From contig CAZYWJ010000011.1 of the NCBI GenBank assembly GCA_964651785.1, positions 1 to 64,000 of the forward strand: a stretch of DNA of 64,000 nt. The letters run 5' to 3'. The position numbers and the translations under genes were made by a program. The stretch comes from JAKVAV01 sp964651785 (GTDB lineage Bacteria > Bacteroidota > Bacteroidia > Flavobacteriales_D > Cryomorphaceae). Positions 16,793 through 26,320 of the stretch are shown piece after piece; position 1 is the first letter of the stretch; each line of letters starts with the position of its first letter. The notes beneath the pieces were generated by a model, which was not told the DNA's origin, ran no database searches, and was given only the letters and a program-made list of their open reading frames with translations.

Positions 16793-17443
16793 ATGAAAAA
16801 TATACTCAAATTACTTGCTACGCTTTTAGTGGCGATTGTCGCCATGAATGCTAATGCACAAGATGCCAAGGCAAAAGCCATACTCGATGAACTCAGCGAC
16901 AAAACCAGAAAGTATCCTACAATTACGAGCGAATTCACCTTTACCCTCGAGGATAAAGCCGCTGACGTAAATCAGGAGCAGAAAGGATCGCTTAAGATGA
17001 AAGGAAAGAAGTATTACATCATCCTAGGCGATAACCATATTTACTCTGATGGTGATACGCGTTGGACTTATAGTGAAGAGATGAATGAGGTCTACATCGA
17101 CAATACCGATTCAGGCGAAGAGGTGCTGAACCCGAGCGACGTCTACACCATTTGGGAGTCGGGATTCAAGCAGTTTTACAAAGGTGAAGAAACACTTAAC
17201 GGGCGAAAAGTTCATGTGATTAAGCTTGTTCCCGTGGATCCTGCTGATAAGGAGTATCATACCATCTTAGTATATATAGACCAAGGCAAGATGGAGGTGT
17301 CCAAAATTGAAATTAAAGGAAAGCAGGGAATGGATTACACCTATGATGTGAAGTCTTTTGAAACGACGGCTGTTTATGCCGATAACGTTTTTATTTTTGA
17401 TCCGGCTGACTACCCGGGGGTTGATGAGATCGATAACCGATAA
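16793..17443 (+). CDS. lolA: LolA-like outer-membrane lipoprotein carrier protein
   Basis: 216 residues from ATG 16793, with a signal peptide ending NANAQ. The chain is a LolA fold: YPTITSEFTFTLEDKAA, QKGSLKMKGKKYYI, DGDTRWTYSEEMNEVYI, NPSDVYTIWESGFKQFY. LolA shuttles lipoproteins across the periplasm from LolCDE to the outer membrane. The gene begins 4 nt after ftsK and is likely in the same transcript. An in-frame TTG at 16778 overlaps ftsK and is less likely as start. Confidence 0.85.
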   Translation: MKNILKLLATLLVAIVAMNANAQDAKAKAILDELSDKTRKYPTITSEFTFTLEDKAADVNQEQKGSLKMKGKKYYIILGDNHIYSDGDTRWTYSEEMNEVYIDNTDSGEEVLNPSDVYTIWESGFKQFYKGEETLNGRKVHVIKLVPVDPADKEYHTILVYIDQGKMEVSKIEIKGKQGMDYTYDVKSFETTAVYADNVFIFDPADYPGVDEIDNR

Positions 17444-17697
17444 GCTTAGAATTTGTCTGCGTAATTTTTTTAACCCTTAATTTCCAAAACTTCATGCTTT
17501 CCGTTACATTGTTAGATTAATTCATCCTTCGACAGGGAAAGCCAATTACACCTGGATTTTGCTATAAATGGCACTCACCCGAAAATACTTTTCTCCCCAC
17601 TCCTTTTCAATCTGAAGCTCTTTATGAGGTTCAGTTATCCACAGTCGTTCGGGATATGTGTAAACGGAATATGATGTAGTAAGAACATCTTATTTGT

Positions 17698-17705
17698 AAT
17701 TTTGC
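17698..17705 (+). promoter_or_regulatory. -7 element before the T9SS sugar-dehydrogenase-like gene
   Basis: TAATTTTG fits TAnnTTTG and lies 19 nt before the ATG at 17725. No clear -33 TTTG. The intergenic 17444-17697 holds nothing else I can identify. Confidence 0.45.
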
Positions 17706-17724
17706 ACTTTTAAAGGAGTGATCC

Positions 17725-20220
17725 ATGAGAATTTTAAAGACTTTAACCTTTCTACTACTGTGTCTTATTGTAGGCCAAACAATGGCTCAACTTCCGGAAG
17801 GTTTTGCTCGTGAAACCATTTTGACGGGAGAAGACGGGCTTTCGCTTCCCGTTGAATACATACCGGTTGATACCAATTTAGCCTATATCATTCAAATGGA
17901 TGGAACGGTTCTGGCCATGGTTGACGGGACTTTAATATCCGAACCCGTAATTGATATTCGCGAAGAATGTGGTTATTGGGGCAGCAACGGGCTACTGGGT
18001 GCTACCATCGATCCCAATTTTAAGGAAAACGGATACATCTATCTGCTTTATAATGTTGACAGGCACCATTATGTGTACTATGGAACACCTGATTACAATC
18101 CCGAAGCTTCGATTGCATTCGAAGGAGGAATGGGTAGGATAACAAGATTCACCATAGATACAACTACATTTTTACAGTCAGACCCCTTATCCCGTCACGT
18201 TTTATTGGGTGAAAATCCCGGTGAAGGCATTCCCATAGCCACGGATACACATAGTACATGTGCCTTAGCTTTTGGCGATGATGGAAGTCTTTTGGCTAGT
18301 TCGGGGGATGGGAATACTTGGATTTGCTGCTATTCCGGTGAGGGACCTTTACCCTCGTTGGCATTTGACAGTATTTGTTTAGCCGATGGTGTTTTAACGT
18401 CACCCGAAATGGTCGGAGCCTTTCGATCTCAATTTACGGATGGGCTCAATGGAAAAATAATTCGGATACATCCTGAAACAGGCGACGGATTACCGAATAA
18501 TCCATACTATGATGAATCAAACCCTCAGGCTAATCGAAGTAAGTGGTGGGCTACGGGATTTAGAAACCCCTTCAGAATGAGGGTGCGTCCGAACAGCGGA
18601 TGGGGTAACTTAGAAGACGGCCACCCGGGCACGATTTATTTGGCAGATGTCGGAAATGCCGATTGGGAAGAGCTTAATATCATTACTGATGGAGGAGGAA
18701 ATTACGGCTGGCCAATTTTCGAAGGGATGGATCTCGTTACTCATGTAGGAAATAATGGTTCATATCCCACTATGTTAAGGGACAACATCCTGGCTGAAAA
18801 TCCGCTATATGGTGAAAATGGTTGCGAGCGAGAATATTTTCATTTTCAAGAGGTTATACAGCAGCAAAATGAACAACATGATTATTACTTTCCTAATCCC
18901 TGTGATCCGAGTCAAAGTATTCCCGAGAATATTTTGACTTTTGAGCATTCACGGCCGGCAATGAGCTATAGAGGTTTTTGGACGGGTCAGTTGTCTACTA
19001 AATTTCCGACATACAGCCCGGAGGGAGAAGCCACGAGTACGACCATTGAAAATATGGATGGGATTGATGGAACTTCATTCAGAGGTACAAGCATCATTGG
19101 AGGTGATTTTCTGCGTGGAGAGAAAATACCGGAAGAATACCAAAATTCTTACGTTTTTTCTGATTACACCGGCTGGGTAAAAGCCATAACTTTCGATGCT
19201 CCTGATGAAATCAAAGCAATTGAAGATTGGCAGCCTGAAGGTGGCAGTCCCGTAGACTTAACTTTCAATCCTTACGATGGCTGTCTTTATATTACTTCTC
19301 TAATTCCGTTGTCTATAGATCGGATATGCTTTGGTGGCAACCTCAGACCCATTCCCATTACTGTAAATGATACCCTCTACGGTACGTCACCACTCTCGGT
19401 GGATTTCAACGGCTCACAATCTTACGATCCCGAGGGAGGGGAAATTACTTACAATTGGAATTTTGGTGATGGAACATCAGCTTCGGGCCCTGTCGTGAGC
19501 CACGAATTCAGTGCCAATGGATTGGAATCGTTTACTACCGTACTTACAGTTACCGACAGTTTGGGAGCATCCAATGAAAAGCGCATCCATATTTCTTTAA
19601 ATAATACACCTCCTTCAGTAAGTATTTTTGGAATTGAAGATGGCCAACTCTACTCATTGTCGGCCCCTTCTTCATTGGAACTGAAGGCAATAGTAGAAGA
19701 TGATGAAAATGTTCCGAATGAAATGATTTATGAGTGGAGCCATTTGTTGAGGCATAACACCCATTTTCATGTTTTACATGAATACGATTTTATGAATGGA
19801 ACTACAATCGTTAACCCCACCGGATGTGCCGAGTCTGATAACTATTGGTATGAAATCAATGTGACGGTAACCGATCCGGGCGGCTTATCTGCATTCGACT
19901 CGAAATTTATCTATCCCGATTGTGATGGTGAGTTAGATGATGACGATAATAATGAAAGTGATAATGAAATAGTTGAAGTTACTATAGCTCCTAATCCTGT
20001 AGATGATTTAACCACGGTATTGACGGACTATCAGATGCATGGTACCGTAGCTTATAGAGTATATGATCCTACCGGAAAATTAATTTTAAATAATAGCCTC
20101 TTTGTCCACAATAACCGCAAGTTCTTCAGAATAAATCTCCAAACCCTAGTGACAGGAGTTTACATTCTTGAAGTGAAATATGAAGAAAGGACGGATCGAA
20201 TAAGGTTTATGAAACTTTAA
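17725..20220 (+). CDS. Secreted glucose/sorbosone dehydrogenase-like protein with PKD domain and T9SS tail
   Basis: 831 residues. Signal peptide (1-21, ending TMAQ). Residues 25-535 resemble the six-bladed soluble PQQ sugar dehydrogenase (GSDH) propeller: GLLGATIDPNF, WWATGFRNPFRMR, IYLADVGNADWEELNII, GGGNYGWPIFEG. A PKD domain follows (about 540-628, NFGDGTSASGP, FTTVLTVTDSLG). An acidic linker (DDDDNNESDNE) leads to a type IX sorting domain (about 752-831, IAPNPVDDL ... GVYILEVKYEERTDRIRF). It is exported to the surface or medium; oxidation of a sugar with PQQ is inference from the fold. Stop overlaps the convergent SPFH gene. Confidence 0.85.
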   Translation: MRILKTLTFLLLCLIVGQTMAQLPEGFARETILTGEDGLSLPVEYIPVDTNLAYIIQMDGTVLAMVDGTLISEPVIDIREECGYWGSNGLLGATIDPNFKENGYIYLLYNVDRHHYVYYGTPDYNPEASIAFEGGMGRITRFTIDTTTFLQSDPLSRHVLLGENPGEGIPIATDTHSTCALAFGDDGSLLASSGDGNTWICCYSGEGPLPSLAFDSICLADGVLTSPEMVGAFRSQFTDGLNGKIIRIHPETGDGLPNNPYYDESNPQANRSKWWATGFRNPFRMRVRPNSGWGNLEDGHPGTIYLADVGNADWEELNIITDGGGNYGWPIFEGMDLVTHVGNNGSYPTMLRDNILAENPLYGENGCEREYFHFQEVIQQQNEQHDYYFPNPCDPSQSIPENILTFEHSRPAMSYRGFWTGQLSTKFPTYSPEGEATSTTIENMDGIDGTSFRGTSIIGGDFLRGEKIPEEYQNSYVFSDYTGWVKAITFDAPDEIKAIEDWQPEGGSPVDLTFNPYDGCLYITSLIPLSIDRICFGGNLRPIPITVNDTLYGTSPLSVDFNGSQSYDPEGGEITYNWNFGDGTSASGPVVSHEFSANGLESFTTVLTVTDSLGASNEKRIHISLNNTPPSVSIFGIEDGQLYSLSAPSSLELKAIVEDDENVPNEMIYEWSHLLRHNTHFHVLHEYDFMNGTTIVNPTGCAESDNYWYEINVTVTDPGGLSAFDSKFIYPDCDGELDDDDNNESDNEIVEVTIAPNPVDDLTTVLTDYQMHGTVAYRVYDPTGKLILNNSLFVHNNRKFFRINLQTLVTGVYILEVKYEERTDRIRFMKL

Positions 20221-21146
20221 GCCTTATTTTCTCCTCTTGTACGAGAATGATCTTCATGCTCCAAATCCTTCAACTTATTTGCGGCTATAAAAGATGTGGT
20301 CAACTCGGTAAGCATATTGCTGGCCGCACTCGGATTGTTAGGCAATAAAATCAAACTGCTCTTGCTTTTTTCACTTACGGATTGAAGCGTATCGTAGTGC
20401 TGAGTGACAACGATCAGGGCTGAAGCTTCCTGAGAATTAATTCCAACCTTATTCAGGACATTCACCGAATCTTCCAAACCTCGGGCAATTTCCCTGCGTT
20501 GATCGGCGATTCCTTGTCCCTGTAAACGCTTGCTCTCTGCTTCGGCTGTGGCCTTCGCCACGATTCGAATCCGCTCGGCCTCACCTTCGTATTCCGCAGC
20601 AGTACGTTGTCGCTCCGCTGCATTGATTCTATTCATGGCTATCTTAACCTCTTCCGCAGGATCGATATCGGTTACCAATGCTTTAATAATGCCATAGCCG
20701 TATTCATTCATCGCCTGTTCCAACTCTCGTTTGATGGCAATGGCGATGTCATCCTTTTTTTCAAAGACATCATCGAGTCGCAATTTGGGAACCTCAGCTC
20801 TTACCGTATCAAAGACGTAGGAAGTTATTTGATCGTGCGGACTTTGAAGCCGATAGAAAGCATCGTAGATTTTGTCTTTTAATATTACATATTGAACGGA
20901 TACTTTTATCTTGACGAATACGTCATCTTTAGTTTTCGTCTCAACGTTTACATCCAACTGCTGAATCCTCAAACTGATGCGGCCTGCAATTTTGTCCACT
21001 ATCGGTATTCTCAACTGAATCCCTGAATGCCTGATACTATGGAATTTTCCAAATCTTTCTACAATTGCCGCTTTCTGCTGTTGCACGGTAAATACGCCCA
21101 ACAATAACAAGATGAGCGTAACGACTCCAATGATTATAGTTACCAT
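20217..21146 (-). CDS. SPFH/Band 7 (stomatin-like) membrane protein
   Basis: 309 residues from ATG 21146 (MVTIIIGVVTLILLLLGVF); an upstream ATG at 21188 adds 14 polar residues and is less typical. A single N-terminal membrane helix is followed by the SPFH domain: QQQKAAIVERFGKFHSIRHSG, VETKTKDDVFVKIKVSVQY, VRAEVPKLRLDDVFEKKDDIA. A coiled-coil with AEAESKRLQGQG and ARGLEDSV follows. Such proteins form cage-like oligomers in the membrane, often with proteases; its partner is not in the neighbourhood. Confidence 0.88.
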   Translation of the reverse strand: MVTIIIGVVTLILLLLGVFTVQQQKAAIVERFGKFHSIRHSGIQLRIPIVDKIAGRISLRIQQLDVNVETKTKDDVFVKIKVSVQYVILKDKIYDAFYRLQSPHDQITSYVFDTVRAEVPKLRLDDVFEKKDDIAIAIKRELEQAMNEYGYGIIKALVTDIDPAEEVKIAMNRINAAERQRTAAEYEGEAERIRIVAKATAEAESKRLQGQGIADQRREIARGLEDSVNVLNKVGINSQEASALIVVTQHYDTLQSVSEKSKSSLILLPNNPSAASNMLTELTTSFIAANKLKDLEHEDHSRTRGENKA

Positions 21147-21303
21147 CCTTTTCTTTTTGAATCGCTCCGAATATAGACATTCCTTCAAATCTCTATTTTC
21201 ACGAATGAACTGATTTTCGATAAATTAATAAATTTAACAGATAAGCATTTGACTTTTCACTGTGAATGAAGGAAATTTGTCCATTCATAAAACCATTCAC
21301 GCT

Positions 21304-24300
21304 ATGTTAAAATGCTTACTAAGACCAATGATGCTACTAACCGTTTTCCTTTTAGGGAATGTAGCTTTCGGTCAGGATTGTTCGAATTACAAACTTTATT
21401 ATACCCACGAGCCTGAGGGAACCAATGGCTACGATTTGATTGAAGTCGAATTGGGTGAGGGAATTGCTTCCCTGAATACTTTGGCTGAGAATATTGGCGA
21501 AGCTCATATCGCTTTGTCGCCCGATGGCTCATTGATTTACATTCTTGGAACTAACCTAAGAATTTATGATGTAGCATTAGGCACGATCTCTGAACCCATT
21601 TCGATTCAAACGGAAAATGGCACATCATTGTCTGGATTTCCAAGTGCTGTATGCGATGCTGAAGGAGTGTTGTATGGTGGTCATTCAGGAACTGACCAAG
21701 TTTATACCATTGACTTGGACGGAACTGCCACCCCTTTCGGACCTGAAGTCGATGTCAACGGCGGTGACTTGATTTTTGCCGGTGAAGATTTGTGGAGCAT
21801 CAACAGAAGTTCTAACGTTTTCACGAAAGTGCTTACGGGAGAAACCTTTTCAGTATCGGTAAACGAGATCAATGGTGCCGCAACATTGGCAAACGGAAAC
21901 GTAATAGTAGCTGATGGAAACGGAGCCGGGCTTTTTAAAGAAATTGACCTTTCTACCCAAGAAGTCGTAGCGGAATATGAGTCAGGTCTCTCTCTGAATA
22001 ACGGAGATTTTGCCGGCGGATGCCTCGACAATAACCCTGATGGATCTGCTTGTGAGGATTTCAGCATATTTTATGCAAGCCATGGCCCCGGAATAAGTGG
22101 TACCGACATTTACAATGTGGAAATCGGTGCAGGCATGGCAAATCTCGAATTTGAATTCAACCTTTCATACGAAGCTCACATTGCTTATCAAGAAGATGCT
22201 GCACTTGCACTTTTTGTCAATGCTAACGGAAACTTCGTAGAATTTTATGATCCTTCTACCGCCTCAATAGCCGGACGGCTATCGCTCGAGAGCGGACTGA
22301 ATAGTCTTTATGCGGTTGTATATAATGCAAATGATGGCAAACTCTATGTAGGAGATGATAATGACAACGCAATTTATGCCATCGACTTATCCGATGGTTC
22401 TTACGAATTTGTAGCAGATGCTCCAATCCACGGTGGAGACCTCATTCTCATAGATGGTGAACTCTATCTTGTAACCAGAGCTGGTGATGAGCTCAGAAAG
22501 GTTGTAGGCAACTCGACTGAATTTGTTGCAAACATTCCGGCAGACGTAAATGGCGGAAGCGCTGACGCAAACAATAACTTGTTGCTCGCAAATTTTGGAA
22601 GCGATGTTTTCACCGTAATCGATACGGATGGAAACGAAGTTGAAACGCTTGCACTTATGCTCAATGGTGAGCCTTTCACTGCAAAAAATGGTGACTTGGC
22701 AGGTGGCTGCAATGACGACGATTCTGAGGTAGTTTGCTTGGAATACGCAGTTTACCTCACCAACAACACTGATAATGGATCAACCTTGTACAGAGTGAAC
22801 ATTGATGGCGATTCGGCCTCTCTGGAGGTAGAAGCAGAGTTTGACTATGGTTCGCACGTTGCTTTAGGCAATAATGGAGAGATTTATTTAGTTCTGGCTC
22901 TGGCCGGAAAGTATGCCGAGTACAACCCTGTTTCAAATACTCTCGGTGAACTCGTTCAAATCACTTACCAAGGCCAACCTGTATTAGGTACACCTCAAGC
23001 AGTTGTAGATCCTTCTAGTGGCGACCTATACGTAGCTTCAGTAGCTGATGATGCAGTGTATCAAGTTAACCCGGTGACGGGTGAAGCAGCACTTTTCGCT
23101 TCAACGGAAGTTAGTGGTGGAGACTTGATCTTTACTCAAGACGGCGACCTCTGGATTACAAATCGTTTTAACGACGTATTTCTCAATTTGAGTGATGGCG
23201 TATCAACATTTGAGCCCGGTCTTGGAAATATTAACGGAGCTGCAGTACTGAGCGACGGTACGATTATCGTATCAAACTCCGGAAGTAGCGAGCTCAATTT
23301 GATTGATCCTGCTACGGGCATGCTGTTGGATACTTCTTTTGAACTCGACTTTGTTCTGGAAGACGGTGATATGGCTGCAGGATGCATCGGAGGTTTCGGA
23401 GTGGTAGAAGAATGTGAAGACTTCAGATACTTCTACATTGCTGATAACACCCCCGGGTTTACACAAGGATCCGTTTTTGAAGGAGTTATATCTGATGGAG
23501 AATTCGTTCTTACTCAACTTTTCGAATCAGGTATTACGGCACACCTCGCCGTGAATACGGAAAATGGCACATTCTACGTGGTGAACGGAAGCGTATTGCG
23601 AACTTACAGCTACAGTGGTGTCCTGATCAATGAAGTATCAACAAACCAGATCGGAAACATCACTGCTGCCGTTTACAACTCAGCTGATGGCCTCGTTTAC
23701 GTTGGTGATGCTAGCGACAACGAAATATGGACGGTTGATGCCGTGTCCGGTGATTTGAACCTTTTTGCTGAGAATGTGCCGGTTCAAGGTGGAGACCTCT
23801 TCTTAAGCGAACTTGGGGGGCTTTACCTGATAGAAAGAGTAAACAATGGTTCATCCAAGCTTTACGAAATCGTTGAAGGCGCTGCCGTGGAAGTTGCGGA
23901 TTTGATCAATTCCGTAAATGGCGGAGCTGCCACTTCCGAAGATGGACTTATCGTAGCAGAAGGGGATAATTCAAACAGCTTTTATCTGTACGATCTTGAC
24001 GGTGGAAATGAAGTTGAGCTGGCAGCCGTATTAAATGGAGATGCATTTCCCGTGGTAGATGGAGATATGGCTTCAGGATGTTTTGACAATACTGAATTCT
24101 TTGAGCCACAGGAGTCGGTTTTTATTGAAGGAAGCCTTCCTGCCGTAATAAATACTTATCCTAATCCTACCAATGGTACTTCAAACATCAATTTTGAAGT
24201 GAAGCAAGATGGCTTTACCTCAATCGAGCTAATTGATATGAACGGTGTAACGAAACAAGTGGTATTTAGTCAGGATGCCTTCGCCGGTCAGAAGTACAGT

Positions 24301-24402
24301 TTGCAAATACAAGCAAATGATCTTCCTGATGGAATTTACATCTACAAGTTGACCACCAATCAAGGTGTTGTTTCGAAAAAGTTGATGATCAATAAGAACT
24401 AA
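21304..24402 (+). CDS. T9SS-secreted protein with four ~226-residue propeller-like repeats
   Basis: 1032 residues from ATG 21304 (MLKCLLRPMMLLTVFLLGN, a signal peptide); an upstream GTG at 21262 is less likely. Four tandem units begin at residues about 26, 250, 478 and 704, each opening with Cys plus an aromatic/beta segment (CSNYKLYYTH, CEDFSIFYASH, CLEYAVYLTN, CEDFRYFYIAD). Each ends with an NGD-(F/L/M)A-(G/A/S)-GC motif (NGDFAGGC, NGDLAGGC, DGDMAAGC, DGDMASGC). Inside each unit are SMP/NHL-like beta repeats (AVYNANDGKLYVGDDNDNAIYAI type). Residues 945-1032 are a T9SS sorting tail (YPNPTNGTSNINF ... GIYIYKLTTNQG). The paired terminal cysteines may form one disulfide per unit. Ligand unknown. 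Confidence 0.85.
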   Translation: MLKCLLRPMMLLTVFLLGNVAFGQDCSNYKLYYTHEPEGTNGYDLIEVELGEGIASLNTLAENIGEAHIALSPDGSLIYILGTNLRIYDVALGTISEPISIQTENGTSLSGFPSAVCDAEGVLYGGHSGTDQVYTIDLDGTATPFGPEVDVNGGDLIFAGEDLWSINRSSNVFTKVLTGETFSVSVNEINGAATLANGNVIVADGNGAGLFKEIDLSTQEVVAEYESGLSLNNGDFAGGCLDNNPDGSACEDFSIFYASHGPGISGTDIYNVEIGAGMANLEFEFNLSYEAHIAYQEDAALALFVNANGNFVEFYDPSTASIAGRLSLESGLNSLYAVVYNANDGKLYVGDDNDNAIYAIDLSDGSYEFVADAPIHGGDLILIDGELYLVTRAGDELRKVVGNSTEFVANIPADVNGGSADANNNLLLANFGSDVFTVIDTDGNEVETLALMLNGEPFTAKNGDLAGGCNDDDSEVVCLEYAVYLTNNTDNGSTLYRVNIDGDSASLEVEAEFDYGSHVALGNNGEIYLVLALAGKYAEYNPVSNTLGELVQITYQGQPVLGTPQAVVDPSSGDLYVASVADDAVYQVNPVTGEAALFASTEVSGGDLIFTQDGDLWITNRFNDVFLNLSDGVSTFEPGLGNINGAAVLSDGTIIVSNSGSSELNLIDPATGMLLDTSFELDFVLEDGDMAAGCIGGFGVVEECEDFRYFYIADNTPGFTQGSVFEGVISDGEFVLTQLFESGITAHLAVNTENGTFYVVNGSVLRTYSYSGVLINEVSTNQIGNITAAVYNSADGLVYVGDASDNEIWTVDAVSGDLNLFAENVPVQGGDLFLSELGGLYLIERVNNGSSKLYEIVEGAAVEVADLINSVNGGAATSEDGLIVAEGDNSNSFYLYDLDGGNEVELAAVLNGDAFPVVDGDMASGCFDNTEFFEPQESVFIEGSLPAVINTYPNPTNGTSNINFEVKQDGFTSIELIDMNGVTKQVVFSQDAFAGQKYSLQIQANDLPDGIYIYKLTTNQGVVSKKLMINKN

Positions 24403-24430
24403 TCAATAGAGCTATTCTATAATATAGCAA

Positions 24431-24459
24431 TCCCACCCCTCTCGGGTGGGATTTTTTTG
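24431..24459 (+). terminator. Rho-independent terminator after the four-repeat T9SS gene
   Basis: TCCCACCC (24431-24438) pairs with GGGTGGGA (24444-24451), loop CTCTC, followed by TTTTTTT. Confidence 0.9.
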
Positions 24460-24490
24460 TCCATATACGCAAAACTAAAGCGTACCTTTG
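24456..24490 (+). promoter_or_regulatory. Promoter of typA
   Basis: TACCTTTG at 24483-24490 is a perfect -7 element; TTTG at 24456-24459, in the terminator T-run, lies 23 nt upstream and can serve as the -33 element. The ATG at 24515 follows 24 nt later. Confidence 0.6.
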
Positions 24491-24514
24491 CAGCCAATTT
24501 TAGAAATACTCTGT

Positions 24515-26320
24515 ATGAGTTCGATTAGAAATATTGCCATTATTGCCCACGTAGACCACGGTAAGACGACCTTGGTCGACAAAATGATTCACCTTGGCCA
24601 GGTTTTCGGAGAACATGAAAAACCGGGTGATCTGATCATGGATCACAACGATTTGGAGAAAGAAAGGGGAATAACCATTCTTGCGAAGAATGTTTCCGTT
24701 ACCTACAAGGATTTTAAGATCAACATAATTGATACGCCCGGTCACAGCGATTTTGGTGGAGAGGTTGAAAGAGTGATGAATATGGCAGACGGTGTACTGC
24801 TGCTGGTTGACGCTTTTGAGGGTCCTATGCCTCAAACCCGTTTCGTACTGGAGAAAGCTTTAAATGCGGGACTTAAACCTATCGTGGTTGTAAATAAAGT
24901 TGACAAAGAAAATTGTACTCCTGACGAAGTGCATGAGGCGGTTTTCGATCTTATGTTCGATCTGGGAGCTACTGAGGAGCAACTCGATTTCCAAACCATT
25001 TACGGAAGTGCGAAAAACAATTGGATGAGTGAAGATTGGAAAAATCCAACCGATTCCATTGCTCCGTTGATGGACATGATTATCAAAGAAATTCCCGAGC
25101 CTCACGTGGAGGATGGTCCATTCCAAATGTTGATTACGTCATTGGACTTCTCACCCTACATCGGCCGAATAGCCGTAGGAAAAGTGAAAAGAGGAACCGT
25201 GAAAGCGAATCAACGCATTGCGCTATTGAAAAGAGATGGTTCTGCGCCAAAGGGAAACGTAAAAGAAATTTACGTTTTCGAAGGTCTTCAGAAAAGAAAG
25301 GTTACGGAAGTTTCTTCAGGTGATATCTGTGCCCTGGCAGGCATCGACAATTTTGAGATCGGTGATACTGTTTCTGATGCAGATCATCAGGAAGCTCTTC
25401 CCACCATTGATATTGATGAGCCAACCATGAGTATGCTCTTCACGATCAATGACTCTCCGTTTTTCGGTAAGGAGGGGAAGTATGTAACTTCAAACCACCT
25501 GAAGGAGAGACTCAAAAAAGAATTGGAGAAAAACTTAGCTCTAAAGGTTGAGCCCGCAGAAAAGGGAGACGCGTTCCGCGTATTCGGACGTGGTGTACTT
25601 CACATTTCCGTGCTGGTAGAAACCATGAGACGTGAAGGATACGAACTGCAAATCGGTCAGCCCAGGGTAATTATCAAAGAAATCGATGGCCGCAAGTGCG
25701 AGCCGATGGAAGATCTTCGAATTGACCTACCGGATGAGTATTCCGGGAAAGCCATTGAACAAGTCAATTTCCGTAAAGGTGAAATGACCTCAATGACTCC
25801 GAAAGGAGACCGAATGGTTTTGGAGTTTAAGATCCCTTCAAGAGGTATAATCGGATTGCGAACCTACTTGATGACGGCTACTTCCGGTGAGGCCATCATG
25901 ACGCACCGCTTTACCGGCTTTGAGCCGATGAAAGGTGAAATAGGCGGTAGGCAAAACGGATCCTTGATCAGTATGGAGACGGGAAAAGCCATTCCTTACT
26001 CACTGAACAACTTACAGGATAGGGGGAAGTTCTTTGTCGATCCGAATGAAGACATTTACGAAGGACAGGTGATTGGCGAAAATACACGTCCGGGTGATTT
26101 GACGATCAACGTTACGAAGACAAAGAAGCTGACCAACATGAGAAGCTCAGGAGCCGATGATAAACTGAAAATAGCTCCTGCCATAAAATTCTCTTTGGAA
26201 GAAGCCTTGGAATATATTCAAGCTGATGAGTATGTTGAGGCCACGCCTCAATCTCTGCGAATCAGAAAAGTATATCTGAAAGAACACGAGCGTAAAAAGT
26301 CCGTAAAGGAATTCTCTTAA
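24515..26320 (+). CDS. typA: Ribosome-associated GTPase TypA/BipA
   Basis: 601 residues from ATG 24515; an upstream in-frame start at 24488 lies inside the promoter. G1 HVDHGKTT (12-19), G3 DTPGHSDFGGEVERV, G4 NKVD, then EF-Tu-like domain II, two EF-G-like domains and the BipA-specific C-terminal domain (PSRGIIGLRTYLMTATSGEA, NSLNNLQ-like region). TypA is a translational GTPase that aids 50S assembly and stress adaptation. Single gene with its own promoter. Confidence 0.96.
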   Translation: MSSIRNIAIIAHVDHGKTTLVDKMIHLGQVFGEHEKPGDLIMDHNDLEKERGITILAKNVSVTYKDFKINIIDTPGHSDFGGEVERVMNMADGVLLLVDAFEGPMPQTRFVLEKALNAGLKPIVVVNKVDKENCTPDEVHEAVFDLMFDLGATEEQLDFQTIYGSAKNNWMSEDWKNPTDSIAPLMDMIIKEIPEPHVEDGPFQMLITSLDFSPYIGRIAVGKVKRGTVKANQRIALLKRDGSAPKGNVKEIYVFEGLQKRKVTEVSSGDICALAGIDNFEIGDTVSDADHQEALPTIDIDEPTMSMLFTINDSPFFGKEGKYVTSNHLKERLKKELEKNLALKVEPAEKGDAFRVFGRGVLHISVLVETMRREGYELQIGQPRVIIKEIDGRKCEPMEDLRIDLPDEYSGKAIEQVNFRKGEMTSMTPKGDRMVLEFKIPSRGIIGLRTYLMTATSGEAIMTHRFTGFEPMKGEIGGRQNGSLISMETGKAIPYSLNNLQDRGKFFVDPNEDIYEGQVIGENTRPGDLTINVTKTKKLTNMRSSGADDKLKIAPAIKFSLEEALEYIQADEYVEATPQSLRIRKVYLKEHERKKSVKEFS

